From: Cerrena zonata
Taxonomy: Eukaryota > Basidiomycota > Agaricomycetes > Polyporales > Cerrenaceae
DNA: 64,000 nucleotides
Reading direction: 5' to 3'
Assembly: GCA_038087015.1 (NCBI GenBank)
Contig: JASBNA010000114.1
Coordinates: 1 to 64,000, forward strand
This document shows, piece after piece, positions 34,700 to 46,867 of this stretch. Position 1 is the first letter of the stretch, and each line of letters starts with the position of its first letter. The translations under genes and the position numbers were made by a program. The notes beneath the pieces were generated by a model that did not search any database, was not told where the DNA came from, and worked only from the letters and a program-made list of their open reading frames with translations.

Positions 34700-35458
34700 A
34701 TTGCTGTTAAACATCAGCATCTACGAGGACTCATAAATACTCCTACTGATGTCATATGTTTTTGGTGTACGGAAATTGTTGACCCAGACCACCCATGTAC
34801 GAAATTTAGGCGTACGAATTAGCCAAATGGTTTCCAGAACCTGTAGGGCGGATGAGTGTTATGGTTGCGGACGGATTTGTGGAGATTCTCAAATATATTT
34901 GATACTTAATTATTGCCTGTCGATACTTGACTGCAATCATATTGCACCTGTTCTGGACATGTATACCGCTCCACGGATAGATTGTGCTCCTTGGTACTAC
35001 ATGTTAGACCCACAGCTCAACACTCAATGCTCTCTCGGCTTCGAAAGTTAGACTCGCTGGCGGACGGATTGGCCCAAAAAAACGACCTTGTGTACCAGTG
35101 CGTACGAACGCCGTGACCACCCGATTTCCGAGTCCTTGCACGTTTGGTACTCTCGTTATAGTTATACTGTATGAGCTTGTATTGATTAAGCTAAGCATCG
35201 AGAGAGATATTATAGATTAGATGAAGGAGATCACTCCTCGCAGGGTCATTTATCGAGCTACTTTCGAACTTTAAATCCATATGGTTCATATAACGAAATA
35301 CAATTGGAAAGGCGGGTCTATTATACAAGCATTGGTACTGGCACAGTGGAATAAGGTTCTATTTTAGGAATGGTAATTGGAGGTCTAGGAGAGAGCTCGA
35401 CTTGTTCCCATTGATGTAAACCTTTCCACCAATCAGGATCAGACCAGTTTGAAGGTAG
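34700..35458. other. No gene recognised
   Basis: The frame at 34,749-35,051 (plus) and its antisense partner are not convincing. No repeat copy found elsewhere in the window. Confidence 0.4.
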
Positions 35459-36857
35459 TCAATGAACAAGACGGTCTTTGTTAACATGAACGCTGACCCT
35501 AATTTGTTCTAGATGTCGATTGCCTCGTTGATCCTTTTTGAGAACCACGCCTTCTTGAGGATACGAATCGAGGGCAGCGAATAGGTCTGCAAAGTCGCGG
35601 TGGAGGAATGCGAGCTGAATACGACGAACACGCTTTGGAGATTCCGTTTCAGTCTCATCACTGCTCATACCTTCAGTCTTGAGCAGGTTGAGAATTTCAA
35701 GAATGGCTTTCCAGGGCTCTGTATTTGTGTTCTGTTTCTGAACAATTTCGCAACATCGCTTATAGAGCTGAGACAAAGTGAGTCGAATATCGCCGTTTGA
35801 GAAAAAATATATACCTACCAATTGCCTTATAGATCCGTGCCTATCTGCGATAGCAGTTTTTCTTTTCTTGTTTGCGAATTCAACCTGAAAAACGTCTTCA
35901 CTAGGTGCCTTCTGCCTCAAACGATAGGCGGCCTGGGTGCGTTTCAACTTACCCTCAATGAAATGCCTTACACTAACTGACGTGAGGGTGGATACATATG
36001 TGGTAAGCAGCGCGACGTTTTGTTGGGGAGTTTGACCATTGGGCGGAAGCAACGGATGAGAGCCATCTTTGATGTCTGCAATAAACTGCTGAGCTAACAG
36101 AGACAGCATACCCTTATTCCAATCATGAGACCAGCTATGCTCCCATGAAAGTTGTGGACGAGCAATGTTCTGGATAGGCTGCCCATTCATCATGTAGCTT
36201 TCAAGCTCTTCTGGTTTTATGATTGACCTGGGAAGTGGATAATCATGGGATCCTTGGGGTAGTAGTCCTATGTTACGTAGGAAAGACCGCAATGCGGTCT
36301 GACAGAAACTTAAATTGGACTATTTCGGTCAGGAAGTGATATAAACTCACATGTACACACAAATGGGCAAACAGAGTTCTGCCTCTAGGTCTCCTCCCTT
36401 GGGTTGGCGATGAGTCCTCCTCCTCGCCCGCTGCATATCCATCGTCGTCCTCATAATTAGAACGTCAAGGCACAGCACGGTCGACACTCCGATCAGATCT
36501 TGACGTAGAAGATGTGGAGGCATTTTCAAGATCGCGAAATTGATCAAAAGTCAGGCAAACAATGGCAGCTGTGGTGGTGGGAACTTGGACAAGAGAATGG
36601 AGTCCTTCTAAGCTTTCTCTTACTTGAGCATTGCCAGAATATTGATTTGCAGGAGCTGGTTGTTGAACATCCGTAGGAATATTATGAGTCTCCGAGGGTA
36701 GAGCACTGGGTGATAAATGAATGTTGTTCATGGCCACGTAGTTTTGATGAATGTCAGGAACCTGTCCTGGCTGAGGCAATGTGGTAGTAGAGCCAGACCC
36801 TATTTGTCCCTGGATAGGTTCAGGATCGCGGGTTGTCCATTTCGTCTTTCCACTCAT
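35459..36857 (-). pseudogene. Uncharacterised basidiomycete protein with one in-frame stop
   Basis: Exon 1 begins MSGKTKWTTRDPEPIQG (36,857), with a Pro/Gln/Ser-rich region and then QFRDLENASTSSTSRS. At 36,465-36,467 a TGA interrupts the frame. It then continues RSNYEDDDGYAAGEEEDSSP to CVH at a GTGAGT donor. After an intron, exon 2 reads TALRSFLRNIGLLPQG (36,292) through SVRHFIEGKLKRTQAAYRLR to GMSSDETETESPKRVRRI and ends at 35,459. The GMSSDETE motif followed by a VRR stretch is familiar from large families of mushroom hypothetical proteins, function unknown to me. Apart from the stop the gene reads well, so it is a very recent pseudogene, a read-through gene, or a sequencing error. Confidence 0.6.
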
Positions 36858-37672
36858 CAGTACTTAAAATGAGACAGGATTCTGTAGGTGTTTGCGTCCT
36901 CCAGAAATATCTTCGTCCTCACGTCATCCCATTTTAGGATATTTATGTTGGCGGTATTTGATCTGTCATACCCTAATCTACGGCTCGGTCCGAGCAGTAG
37001 CCCCAACACGAAGGTTGTATGTTGTGCTTCTATCCGTGCCACTGTGTCCTTACCATTCGGGTTTGGGATTGCCATTGGACAGATAGCAACGTTGTAGCGG
37101 AATTATCTACAGTAAGTCTATTTATATGGCTTCATCGACAATCGACTCATTATAAATTACCCTCTAGATGTATCACAAACAAACATTCGTGTTGGGGCTT
37201 GACAACCCTAAAAACCGTCAGCAACAATGGAATAAACCTTGGAATCAACAGTTAGTACCTGTCTCATTATCCTCATATGCAAAAAGCTCACACTGTACAT
37301 TTAGTATCAGTATTTAAATGGAATCTAATACGGGCGATCTACACGTTCAACTCATCAGAGACGGAGGCATAGTTAGCATAGCTATGATACCTAACTTTGC
37401 CTTGAAGATGGGCGATAATCGTGTTGGCTCGCATGATTTTTCGCGTACATGTACAGTCACTTCCTCTGAGGAGTGATTGGATTGCTTTATCGGCAGCGCT
37501 TCTAGTCGGCTCACTCGGAGGGGGCAGAAAAGTTCCCACTTTGCTCGGCCATAGTGCGACTGCACCAACGTCCCTAGAATTGCCTAACCGATGTCAGCGG
37601 CGTTCAAAGAGAGTATGCTACTTATTTCCTACACGCCTCCATTAGATCCTCTCCCCTTTCCCCACCATCTTT
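36858..37672. other. No gene recognised
   Basis: The frames here lie on both strands over the same bases and have no coherent exon structure. Confidence 0.4.
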
Positions 37673-38610
37673 ATGTCTCAACTACATTCATTCGTTTCCT
37701 CCCCCGACGCCCTACAGTCTCCTCCCGGTCCCGGCAATGACTCTTCACCAGGTCTGTCCGTGAGCGGCACTCAGGTAGAGTGCCCATCACGCCGTGACTC
37801 CCTTCAGGCTGCCGCCACTCTCCAAGCTCGCTCTCGACCTGAACGCCATTATATTTACGCTTTCCCATTCCTCCAAAACCTGCCCCATATCCACAACTCC
37901 ATTGGCACTCTATACGGCTTCTATCGAATGCTCACCATGGTCATTTTTTGGTTTCTATCCCCCGCCCCCGTGTATATTTGCTCGCTAGAAGCGAACGAAG
38001 GGCGACCTCCTCCATGTTGCCGATGTGCAAATATCGGCTCCATCCACTACATTGGCAGAATGGCATGGCTACCACACAACAAGGGCGTTGGAGTCATTAC
38101 CGGGATTGCCCGATTCGAGTTCAACAATATCATATTCAAGGTATCCGGCCCCTCCGTCATTGGTGACGGCCTCCTACGAGTTCCAAACCATTACTCACAC
38201 CTCAGTGGGCTCCAATGGATCCACTGGCAGCTCTTCCACTGGTTTGCACCCCGAGGTCCTGATGTCTTGGCTCTCCACCATGAGCCAGGCAAAGTTGCGT
38301 ATTCTCGCATCAATTTCGGCATGTTGACTCGTCTTCGGGTATGGCCTGGGTGAGTTATGATTCACTCTACTCCATTATATGTATATTGATTTGGAGTTTT
38401 AGCTTTAGGATCTCTCTCCCGTCTTGTGCCACTACACAGTGGCTAGATGCCGAAATTGCGCCAATTCTTGAGCGTACCAACGCAGCACCCTCCCCATTGC
38501 CTTATCTACGAACTGTCACACCCTCACCTTCACCATACATGCGGGCTCTCACGCCTGCTTTGTCAACTATGATGCGGATTTCCATTGAGGATGAGGAGGA
38601 ACAAGGCTAG
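37673..38610 (+). CDS. Uncharacterised gene
   Basis: An open frame of 226 codons starts MSQLHSFVSSPDALQSPPGP, with a Ser/Pro-rich N-terminus, one hydrophobic stretch (MLTMVIFWFLSPAPVYICSL) and a C-terminal RINFGMLTRLRVWPG next to a GTGAGT donor at 38,350. A following frame (to 38,610) ends in an acidic EDEEEQG and could be the next exon. I do not recognise the family. It has mixed features, and part of the frame may be fortuitous. Confidence 0.35.
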
Positions 38611-39033
38611 GTGGGACGTAGATGTAACTTTCAGAATCTTTACTCTTGGACTTCTTGCTTTCACACCATTTTGTAAAGAACCTCATACCATACTTTCTTG
38701 CAATTATACAATGTAAATCCGATCTCCATTTTACTTGTGGTACTTTTCAATCCTCAATGTGGGGACCTATCTCCATCGGCTTACATTCAAGAGCAAGCAG
38801 GTTGGTGATGTAGGCTGTGAAACCAAAACCAAAAATTAACATAAGCATTCGCAATGCAACAACATCGGCAGTAGAATGACACCCTGATCAGTATTAGCAG
38901 ACATCTCTTAATTTGAAAATAATATGTATTTGTACAATATCTCATTTATGATTGCATCATCTTTCACATGAACCTATCTAAACTCGATCCTTGAGATCAA
39001 TTTTATCTTTTAAACTTGTAACAATCCAGATCG
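38611..39033. other. Intergenic, AT-rich
   Basis: No frame or repeat noted. Confidence 0.4.
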
Positions 39034-39675
39034 ATGTCGTTAGCAGAAGCTGAAGCACAACTCCTTACAGAGAAAGTTCAGAAGAAGACGTTCAAGAAAT
39101 ACAACCTGACTGTTCTGCAGGCCCTTTGCTCGAAATATGGCCTATCTGTAAATCCTACTGGGAAAACAGCTAAACAACACACATTAAAAGCAGACTATAT
39201 CAGAGCACCCCCCCCCCCCGACTATTGTGTAAGTTATCATTAACCTTCAAAGACCTGAGCTCTGAGTATCATTTCAGACAAGGAATGGTATTGACGAACG
39301 AAAGTCAGCAACGACCACACACAAATCTTCCAGTCAAACGACAATCCCAACCCATGCGCCAAGGGAAAGATTGGAAATCCAGCTTCTTGAGAAGCCGAGA
39401 GATTGGGATCCTATACAGAAGATCAACTATTGGCTGGCGCAGGGGGAAAGTATCGATATGAGAGTCTTAGCGCAACACTTTGGGTTTTGTCATGGGGAGT
39501 GCCGAGTACGTTTTTAGTATCCATTATTTCTTGACTATCACAAATGACCAAATTATAGGTGGTCGACCCTAAGAACAGGCGACCATTGTATCAGTATACG
39601 CCCGGGGTACTTGAGAGCTGCGATATTGAGGATATGAGATCTTCGGGTGTTCTTCGGGTGATTTGGCAGGCATAG
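39034..39675 (+). pseudogene. SAP-domain-like gene, truncated
   Basis: Starts MSLAEAEAQLLTEKVQKKTF, then YNLTVLQALCSKYGLSVNPT and GKTAKQHTLKADYIRA. The helix-turn-helix spacing (LQALCSKYGL-x-PTGK-x4-LKADYI) fits a SAP DNA-binding motif. A C-run (39,208-39,219) follows inside the exon. Later exons read WDPIQKINYWLAQGESIDMR, VLAQHFGFCHGEC and PKNRRPLYQYTPGVLE, ending in a TAG near 39,674. I recognise the layout from mushroom hypothetical proteins but have no function for it. A retrotransposon remnant begins about 15 bases later and may have cut the gene short. Confidence 0.5.
39208..39219. repeat. Poly-C run
   Basis: Twelve consecutive C inside the SAP-like frame; a likely site of length variation or sequencing error. 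Confidence 0.85.
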
Positions 39676-39689
39676 ATAAATGGTACCGA

Positions 39690-41399
39690 AGCCGAGTCAT
39701 TGACAATCATAATATATCCAAATAATGCCTTCGTGTTACGTACAGCTATCGACCATGCACGATCAAAGAAGAGTATACTCTACGTCGCCTTCATTGATCT
39801 TGAAAAACGCATTCCCATCAGTAGACCAACCTACGCTCTGGATGAAACTGGCCGGCTATGGTGTATCAGGACCCTTGATCGACTGGCTGCGTATGCTATA
39901 CAAACGGCTGAATTATGTTGTCCGTCTCGGCCAGTTTCTCAGCATTTGCAGGTATACTTACTGACGACCCTGCATCCCCACAATTGTGGAACCTGTTCCT
40001 TGCTGATCTCACCTTTCCTGAAGCTACATCCGACGTGGTTATGGATGGCGTGGTTGTATCGCATACAGAACAGGCCGATGATCTGGCAGGTTGGGCTCTA
40101 ATCATACAGTCGCTGCAAGAGAAGCTCAATGCTCTCTTCTACTGGTGCAAAAATAACTTCATGCAGATTAATCTCATCAAATCGCTCATCGTCATGTTCA
40201 ATTTCTCCGGGTCTCAATGTGATTCACCGGCACTCTACATTGGAGCTAGGAAACTCGAGGTTACCTCTGCCTATACGTATGTAGGTATACACCATGGAGC
40301 AACGACCGCTTCGATCTATGATGGTCACTACACGCAGAAAGCGAAGACAGCCAGAACAATTGCAGGGATGGTCCTGGGTCTGGAGAAGCGTCTCGGTGAT
40401 CTCCCAACGGCCGCTGCTCGCACTCTATACCTGGCCCGTGTTGACCCACATCTCACCTATGGATGTGAGGTCGTCTTGGATGAGAGTGCATTGCTTGTCA
40501 ATGGACTGGTCGAGATCCAGACCAGATTCTTGCGAAGGATGCTTCACATTAGCCGTCGCTCCATGTTAGCTCCACTCTACACTGAAACCGGAATCACACC
40601 CCTTCGATTCCGACGTGCCCAGCTGGCACTTAGATTCCTCCTGTACATCCTACGGGAAGGGCCAGTGCTACCTACTCGTGCTCTTAAAGAGGCCTTCCGG
40701 CTTGCTACTGAGGGTCATGTTTCGTGGCTCTCAGACCTGAAGCATGCACTCCGACGCCTCCCAGTTCCTGTCGAATTCTCATATGCGGAATGGCCAACTA
40801 TAGATTCTGTCAATGAGGTTATTGGGCATGTGAAAAGCGCTCTGCTGCGTCATTTACAACAAACAGTTGACCTTGCAATCAGATTACCAATTCTGCAACT
40901 TTGGCTTGACCCTCTTGGGGAGGGCGAGAAGTTCCCCCGGAAACATGTGCTACTATTCAGGAAGTACCTGGAGATTCCCACTCTGAAAAATAGTAGGGCT
41001 CTAACCCGCCTCCTTGTTGGTGAGCACCCAATTGCAATCGAGAGATTACGAAGAGACAATATCCCACGGGAATGGAGAATTTGCCGCTACTGTCAACGAC
41101 GGGGTGTGGTTGAGGACGAAGCACATATTCTGCTAGAATGTATCTCCTCCCACGCTCTGGAAGATTGTCGTCTACAGTTCATCTCATCGATGGCAGGACT
41201 ACTACCTCTAGTCACACGTCGAACACCTCATCGTGAGCATCGGCTGTCCCTAATAATACAGGCCCTCGCCTGTAAGGAGACACTGGGACATGTAGCAGGT
41301 TTTGTCGCCGACGTGTTCGACATCCTTGAAGTGACTCCACCACTGGAAATTCGTTCGGTGGAGCAGTACCTGGAGCTGGATGCCTACTGGCATGTTTGA
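39690..41399 (+). pseudogene. Non-LTR retrotransposon reverse transcriptase, 5'-truncated and frameshifted
   Basis: LINE-type reverse transcriptase that copies its own RNA into DNA. The match begins in the fingers region: NNAFVLRTAIDHARSKKSIL and YVAFIDLEK (39,700-39,810). After a frameshift come PSVDQPTLWMKLAGYGVSGP and LIDWLRMLYKRLNYVVRLG (to 39,945). After a second shift follow ASPQLWNLFLADL, the active-site box ADDLAGWAL (the usual YADD is here QADD), WCKNNFMQINLIKS, the thumb region and a C-terminal zinc knuckle C-x2-C-x10-H-x4-C (CRYC ... HILLEC, about 41,080-41,140). The endonuclease and ORF1 are absent, and no poly-A tail is evident. The long final frame (494 codons) is intact. Confidence 0.88.
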
Positions 41400-42034
41400 A
41401 TTTACCATAAAAATGCGGTATGTTACAGGACGGTATACAATGTGTATCGACACTGACTCCAATGCAACTCAGCTTGTCACTGGTCACAGATAACGACCGG
41501 GAGACTGCAGGGACCATGGGTAATGCTTTTCTCTACCGGCAAAAATTTTCCCACTGAGTTTTGATTGCTGAGCGGAGTTTTTAACGCGACTCTGGTTAAC
41601 ATGTACACAGATTGGCTCATACTTGAGATGTAGACTGTAATATTTTTCCTACGGGTTTTTGTTTCGGTGACATACAAGGGGTCGTCTGATGGTATTGAAG
41701 AAAAGCGATTGATTGGGGTTAGTTGTCATTAACGTTGTCTATGCCCATCTAAGTAGCTATCGTAGTCATACATGTACTCATTACAACGTCGAGGCACGAG
41801 CGTTTAGATTGCCTGTATGCCTAAATTATATACTCACTCACTCACTCCATGACCATAATCTGCTCAGTTTCTAACCCCACTTCGTCTCCGCCCACTCCCT
41901 CCCCTTCGCTAACAATCAAGGTTTAAATACTCAAGGCCAACACTTGTATTTCCAACATGTTGCTGGATGACTGACGTATCAATTCTTCGGGCGGGATGTT
42001 ATGATTCAAGAATAAGGATCATTCACTGTATGTT
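41400..42034. other. Intergenic; no gene recognised
   Basis: Possibly the 3' tail of the LINE and the shared 3' region of the convergent SPT5-like gene. Tandem CTCACTCA words near 41,833. Confidence 0.4.
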
Positions 42035-44932
42035 TTAATTACGAAGTTTGTAGACAACAAGAAATTTAGCATTGATGCGCTCAACTACCCCATTGTCCCC
42101 CGGAAACTTGACAGTACAGTACTTATCCATTTTTACATCCCTCAATACACCAATATCGTACTGCGGATGAGCAGCATACAAGACAAAAACGGTCTGACCA
42201 ACATCGGCTTTGGTAATGGGATTGATGTTGATGGACGCTGTCTTCACCCATTTGGTTCCTTTCTTCTTGCCATATAGCTCCACAAGAATCTCACCAGTGG
42301 GCGAAGGACTATTCTTCGTGGTCACAGTCCATACCTGTCGCAAAGATTTGCCTTCTCGATGTCTAAGGCGATATGAACCTGAAGGGAGGAGTTGCCTTGC
42401 TCGCTGGGTTAACAGCCAAGAAGCCCCTGCAGAAATCGTAAATGTTTTGCCATACTGGTAGATTTGTATTCATGTATCTCACCCTTCGCCAACTCTCTTT
42501 CAAGATCTTCAAGATTAGGTCCGGCGGAATCGGGGGTACGTGCACGTGGTTCGAAAGGATTTGACCCAGAAACCAGTGTCGTCCCAGGTAGCCGAGAGGT
42601 GGGTACCACAGGTGCAAGACGAGGCAATCTGGAGACGATAAGATTTTGTATGGAACAGGAGTATTCATATGCTTACGCTGTTGCCGATAGATCAAGGGCC
42701 AGATGGTCTAGGGGAATGGCCTGGTTGACGTGTGAGAAGTTGACGGTCTGAGCGGAAAGCTGGACCATGGCCTGTTGGTTGGGTATATTGACCTCTTGCA
42801 CTATACCTCTATGCCCTTTCCATACATGTTCGTAGATGACAATGACGTGCCTTCCTACAAGCCAGTGTCGACGTGATCGAGCCTCCAGACGTTCTTCTGG
42901 GTGAAGGTCGGAAAAGTCGACTATCATACAGCCATGAGCAGTCTTAATCACGTAGAACTGCCCCTGTGCCTCTACCACTTCACCTGGCAACTCCTTCCCA
43001 TATTTACGTTTGTCAATGATTACCTTATGGCCAATCTCGAAGAGTCGAGCTCGAGTCTGCTCGACGAGAGTACATGGAACAGTCATTGCGATGCTAGTCG
43101 ATTTGATGAGGCGAAGAGCGTAAATTGGTATTGAACACTGAGTTATGCATAAGTACTTGGTGAATCGGACGTAAAGCAGTACTTACTGCGTTTGAGGGTT
43201 GATAATCGCGCGTTGTCAATTCCTGCATCGTGCCACAGATTATGTGAGCAATTGGTTCCTCGACCACGATTACCAGACCAGACAGTCCCTTGTGAGGACC
43301 GCTAATAACTGATACAGGATCGCCTGAACGAAACGCTTTGCGGGCATGATGTCGATCAACTGTAATAACCGTGTCGTCTTCTAATTTGACCTGTAGTTCA
43401 TCTGCTTGTGCATGCACGATGAAACCACCTGTTTCACCTCGCAGCTCGGTAGGAGCAGACTCTCTTATCGCTACTCTATCACCAACATCCAGCATGGCAT
43501 ATGCGAGACGATCTGCATATTGAAGGAGCACTTGTGCGGTTAACCATTCGAATTCGTTAGACAGTGGGACTTGACTCTCGGGCGTATCACCGACGAAAAA
43601 GCGGGCTGAAATTTCCCGAGCTTCGACAAAAGGGAGCAGATCTTGAGGGTCTGGGACGGTAATGATCTTGGTATATTTCTTCGAGACCTCCACCTTTTCC
43701 AATCCACCAAGAATTTGTCGCTTCTTTTTCGTAGCCTTGTTCGTAACAATAACAATGTTGCCAAGAAACTTTGGCGCTGTGTAGTCACGAGAGTCCAGCA
43801 TTGATTTGAGGACCTCGAATGACAATAAACCGCGCCGTGTGCCCCCTTTCGTTCCAGAAGAAGGTAGATCAGGAAGCCGAAGTACATCGTACCTGTCCTG
43901 TAAATCTTCCAAGACATAGGCAGTATCCGTACCACGCCGTGTGCTAACCCACGTATGCCCTTTGGTACCTTGATTGACGTCCTCGCGTGCACTTGGATTG
44001 GGCAGGTAGGCGTGGGGTAAGAGTTTGGACCTCTCGTTCAATTCGACTAAGGTTATGTGGTCACATTGGTACCTGAAACGTCCCATAAGGCCAATGCAGT
44101 CAGCATGTGTGCGGCATTCTATGAAAATTGAAGAAGTGTCAGATGGAGTCGTGAAAATAGATGAGATAAGTGGCGGGGCCTTGGAAGACGAATTGCTAGC
44201 GTAGAGGTCATGCCAAGCGAAGAGATACTGATAAATTCTGGTTAGAAGAGAATAGCTTTCTTCATCAGTGCGATGATCCTAAACATGAGTTAAACGAGAG
44301 CAGCAACTGCAAAGACACGAGTGCTTACAACTCGAAGTGGTACCCTCCAAATTTCATAATCTTCAACGGTTGGTTGAAGGATGGCTTCAATGACGCTCTC
44401 GGGGAAATTGTTAAAGTCATATGGCTGTGATTCTCCGTGTTCTGATGCCTGCATGCGTTGGGAGGCAGCCAGGGTTTCGTAGTACCGCGCCAGCTCTTCC
44501 GCATCGCCCGACAAATAGCCCATTGGAGAGATATCCGAATAATCACTGTCTTTACGATAATCACCAGCATCGGAAGACATGTCTTCGCCACCTAATAGTT
44601 GGTTAGAAACTACAATTTTGAGTGATCAGCAAACTCACGGTCTTTCTCGTCCTCTCCTAAGGCACTCTCTTCGTCCTCATCTTCTTCATCCTCATCCTCA
44701 TCCTCATCCTCATCCTCATCCTCATCCTCATCCTCATCCTCATCCTCATCCTCCGCTTCGGCAGCCTCCATTGAAATGAACGGGTTACGTTTCAAACGCT
44801 CTGTACTACGTTTCAGACGTTTCGGAGTGGGTCGTGTTTCACGATTAGAATCTACGGATGTGTTAGTATCGTAGAGAGCACTGATTAACTAGGACTAACC
44901 GCTGGATTCAAGTTCGGAGTGAAATCGAACAT
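42035..44932 (-). CDS. SPT5-like protein with acidic N-terminus and KOW motifs
   Basis: SPT5 family proteins bind RNA polymerase and control elongation in the nucleus. The start is at 44,932 (MFDFTPNLNPA), followed after an intron by KRLKRNPFISMEAAEAEDED. A pure Glu-Asp run (44,752-44,689) and an NGN-like block EIWRVPLRV (44,350) come next. KOW-type segments are AMLDVGDRVAIRESAPTEL, SGDPVSVISGPHKGLSGLV, EIGHKVIIDKRKYGKELPGE and VIVIYEHVWKGHRGIVQEVN; the end is VELYGKKKGTKWVKTASI to VVYKLRN. I traced the exon joins at 44,900, 44,330, 43,190, 42,660 and 42,470: each keeps frame with GT-AG sites, giving roughly 850 residues and no stop. The KNPFI-acidic-NGN-KOW order is that of SPT5, though linkers differ from the housekeeping protein, so I take it for a member of the expanded mushroom family. 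Confidence 0.8.
44689..44752 (-). repeat. Glu-Asp coding hexamer repeat (TCCTCA)n
   Basis: About ten perfect 6-base units encode alternating Glu and Asp in the acidic N-terminus of the SPT5-like gene. Prone to in-frame length change. Confidence 0.9.
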
Positions 44933-45580
44933 GTTTTCCTGTAAAATAATGAGGCTCAACTCCGGAAGTAATGTGCATATAACGTGCATACTTTGCGACA
45001 TGTTGGAATCCGTGGAATACAACGGGAGGGCATAGGACGTGCCACATTTAAATCGCAAAGCGGGAATTCGGCCGGCGATTGCCTTTATTTCCCGCAGCAT
45101 AATCCGAGTGTCGCTTCAGGAGTACATATTTGATATATTCAAAATGACCAAGATCCGCAACTAGTACGCCACGATAGACACATAAAACGAGAACATGTTA
45201 TGCTACCAAGGTTACCTCCAAGTAGAGTCGCTTGTATTAGGGAGAACGTAAATTTACTCTCAATTTTCTTTTTGGAGATCATTCCTCCCATATGCTTCCT
45301 TGCCTTGAAGTGTGAGTGAGATCGGTGTACGTACTAGGCATGATGAAGCTCAAAAGTGAGCTCATGTTTCATGAAGGAAATGAGGTGGAAGGGGCAGCGA
45401 TTGTAATCACTCACTCACTCAGTTTATCACAACGAAATTACGCACCAGTGCAAGGTCGAACCTCCCACTTCACGTTACGACGCAAATGAGATGGCCGCAT
45501 TCTGGCTTCTCTTCCAGGAACGATGGGAACCCAACGCTAACCTTAAATTACAATAGCGAGCTGTTGGTGAAGAACAAAAA
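44933..45580. other. Upstream region of the SPT5-like gene
   Basis: No gene recognised. CACTCACTCACTC near 45,409. The MITE begins at its far end. Confidence 0.4.
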
Positions 45581-45989
45581 CGAATTGCGAAGATATTCTT
45601 ACCTTGTAACGGCCATTACGAACGGGAGCAAACGGGGTAATGGGCAAGTGAGAAAGGGAAAGGAAAGAAGTGAAGACGCCGGGCAGTCTATATACCAAGT
45701 TGCTGGCTGATCTGTGCGTGCGAACCTCTTTCCAATAATGATTTTAAGCGTCGAGACATAGGTTGTAGATTAGATAAAGGAGTAGATAAAGAGGATTGTA
45801 ATGATCGATCAATCGATCGTGATGCGTGCAAAAACAAGAAACGAATTCGCACGCACAGATCAGCCAGCAACTTGGTATATAGACTGCCCGGCGTCTTCAC
45901 TTCTTTCCTTTCCCTTTCTCACTTGCCCATTACCCCGTTTGCTCCCGTTCGTAATGGCCGTTACAAGGTAAGAATATCTTCGCAATTCG
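45581..45989. mobile_element. Hairpin MITE with 144-base perfect arms
   Basis: Bases 45,581-45,724 and 45,846-45,989 are perfect reverse complements (paired positions sum to 91,570). A 121-base spacer containing GATCGATCAATCGATCG separates them. No coding capacity. A solo, diverged arm lies at 30,989-31,093, so the sequence is a dispersed repeat. No clear target-site duplication flanks it. Confidence 0.85.
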
Positions 45990-46860
45990 TAGTCGTATCG
46001 TAGTCGTATCGTATCTTTGCATGATCTCTATGGAAACTGCAAAACCTTTCTATTGTGTAACGCACGGTGTAGTGTCTTATTCTTTTGAAGGTTCACTTTG
46101 AAGACGTTGAGTTGACAGCTTTCGTTGTTCTAGGTTGTTTGTTTTCCTATACGCCGTCACAATATTGATGGGCCATTGCCGTTTCTTTCAAACCGAGCAA
46201 CAAGCATAACCAATTGGCGCAACGCCCGCTCCTATAACTTTAATGCAGGTGACGGAAATGCTTCTTAATATATCTTAGAGCCTTCAGCGTTTTTCAATAT
46301 TGCGATACTTGCCATGGAGCCGTTATTCCTTATAACACTTTTCGGCATCATCAGCGACAAGATCAGGTATGCTTCCTACTTATTGAAGTCTCTCAAATTC
46401 ACTAAACATATGGAAATAATCATAGCAGATCAATTGATAGAAACATGAGCCGTACTTCTTCGCTAACACATTGTATTTTAAGGTTCCTGTTCTCTTCCCG
46501 TTGTTCCCGGAAAAGAAGCTGGGATGCAAGCTCATTGTTTGGGCTCACGTTGTGATGTGAAGTGGAAATTTGTTGTATACCGGTATATACATTACACCAA
46601 ACTGAAAGCGTCCCCTGATACAAATACTGCTGTCTCCTAAGGGTCACTCCATGAAAAATGGGCTCGCTTTTCAGCTTCATTACGGCCGAAAACGCTGGTC
46701 CGGTAGTTCGAATGCCAGGTGCATTTCCTGCTACTCCCTCTCCCTCTCCCTCTCCTGCATCCCCGGCCGTAGGGGTTATGTGCACGCCCGATGTCATAAC
46801 CTCGCTTTTGAATATCACCACCTGTGGAATGTAAGTCGTATCTATACCAGAATCTGTCCG
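45990..46860. other. No gene recognised
   Basis: Minus frames near 46,420-46,900 contain a GEGEGEG run from a TCCCTC repeat (46,735-46,756). No known domain seen. Confidence 0.35.
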
Positions 46861-46867
46861 AATCGAA

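Noticed and set aside
39896..40129. Minus frame antisense to the reverse transcriptase
   Set aside because: The plus strand carries clear reverse transcriptase motifs over the same bases.
44579..44779. Plus frame encoding a His-Pro repeat
   Set aside because: Antisense reading of the Glu-Asp hexamer repeat of the SPT5-like gene.
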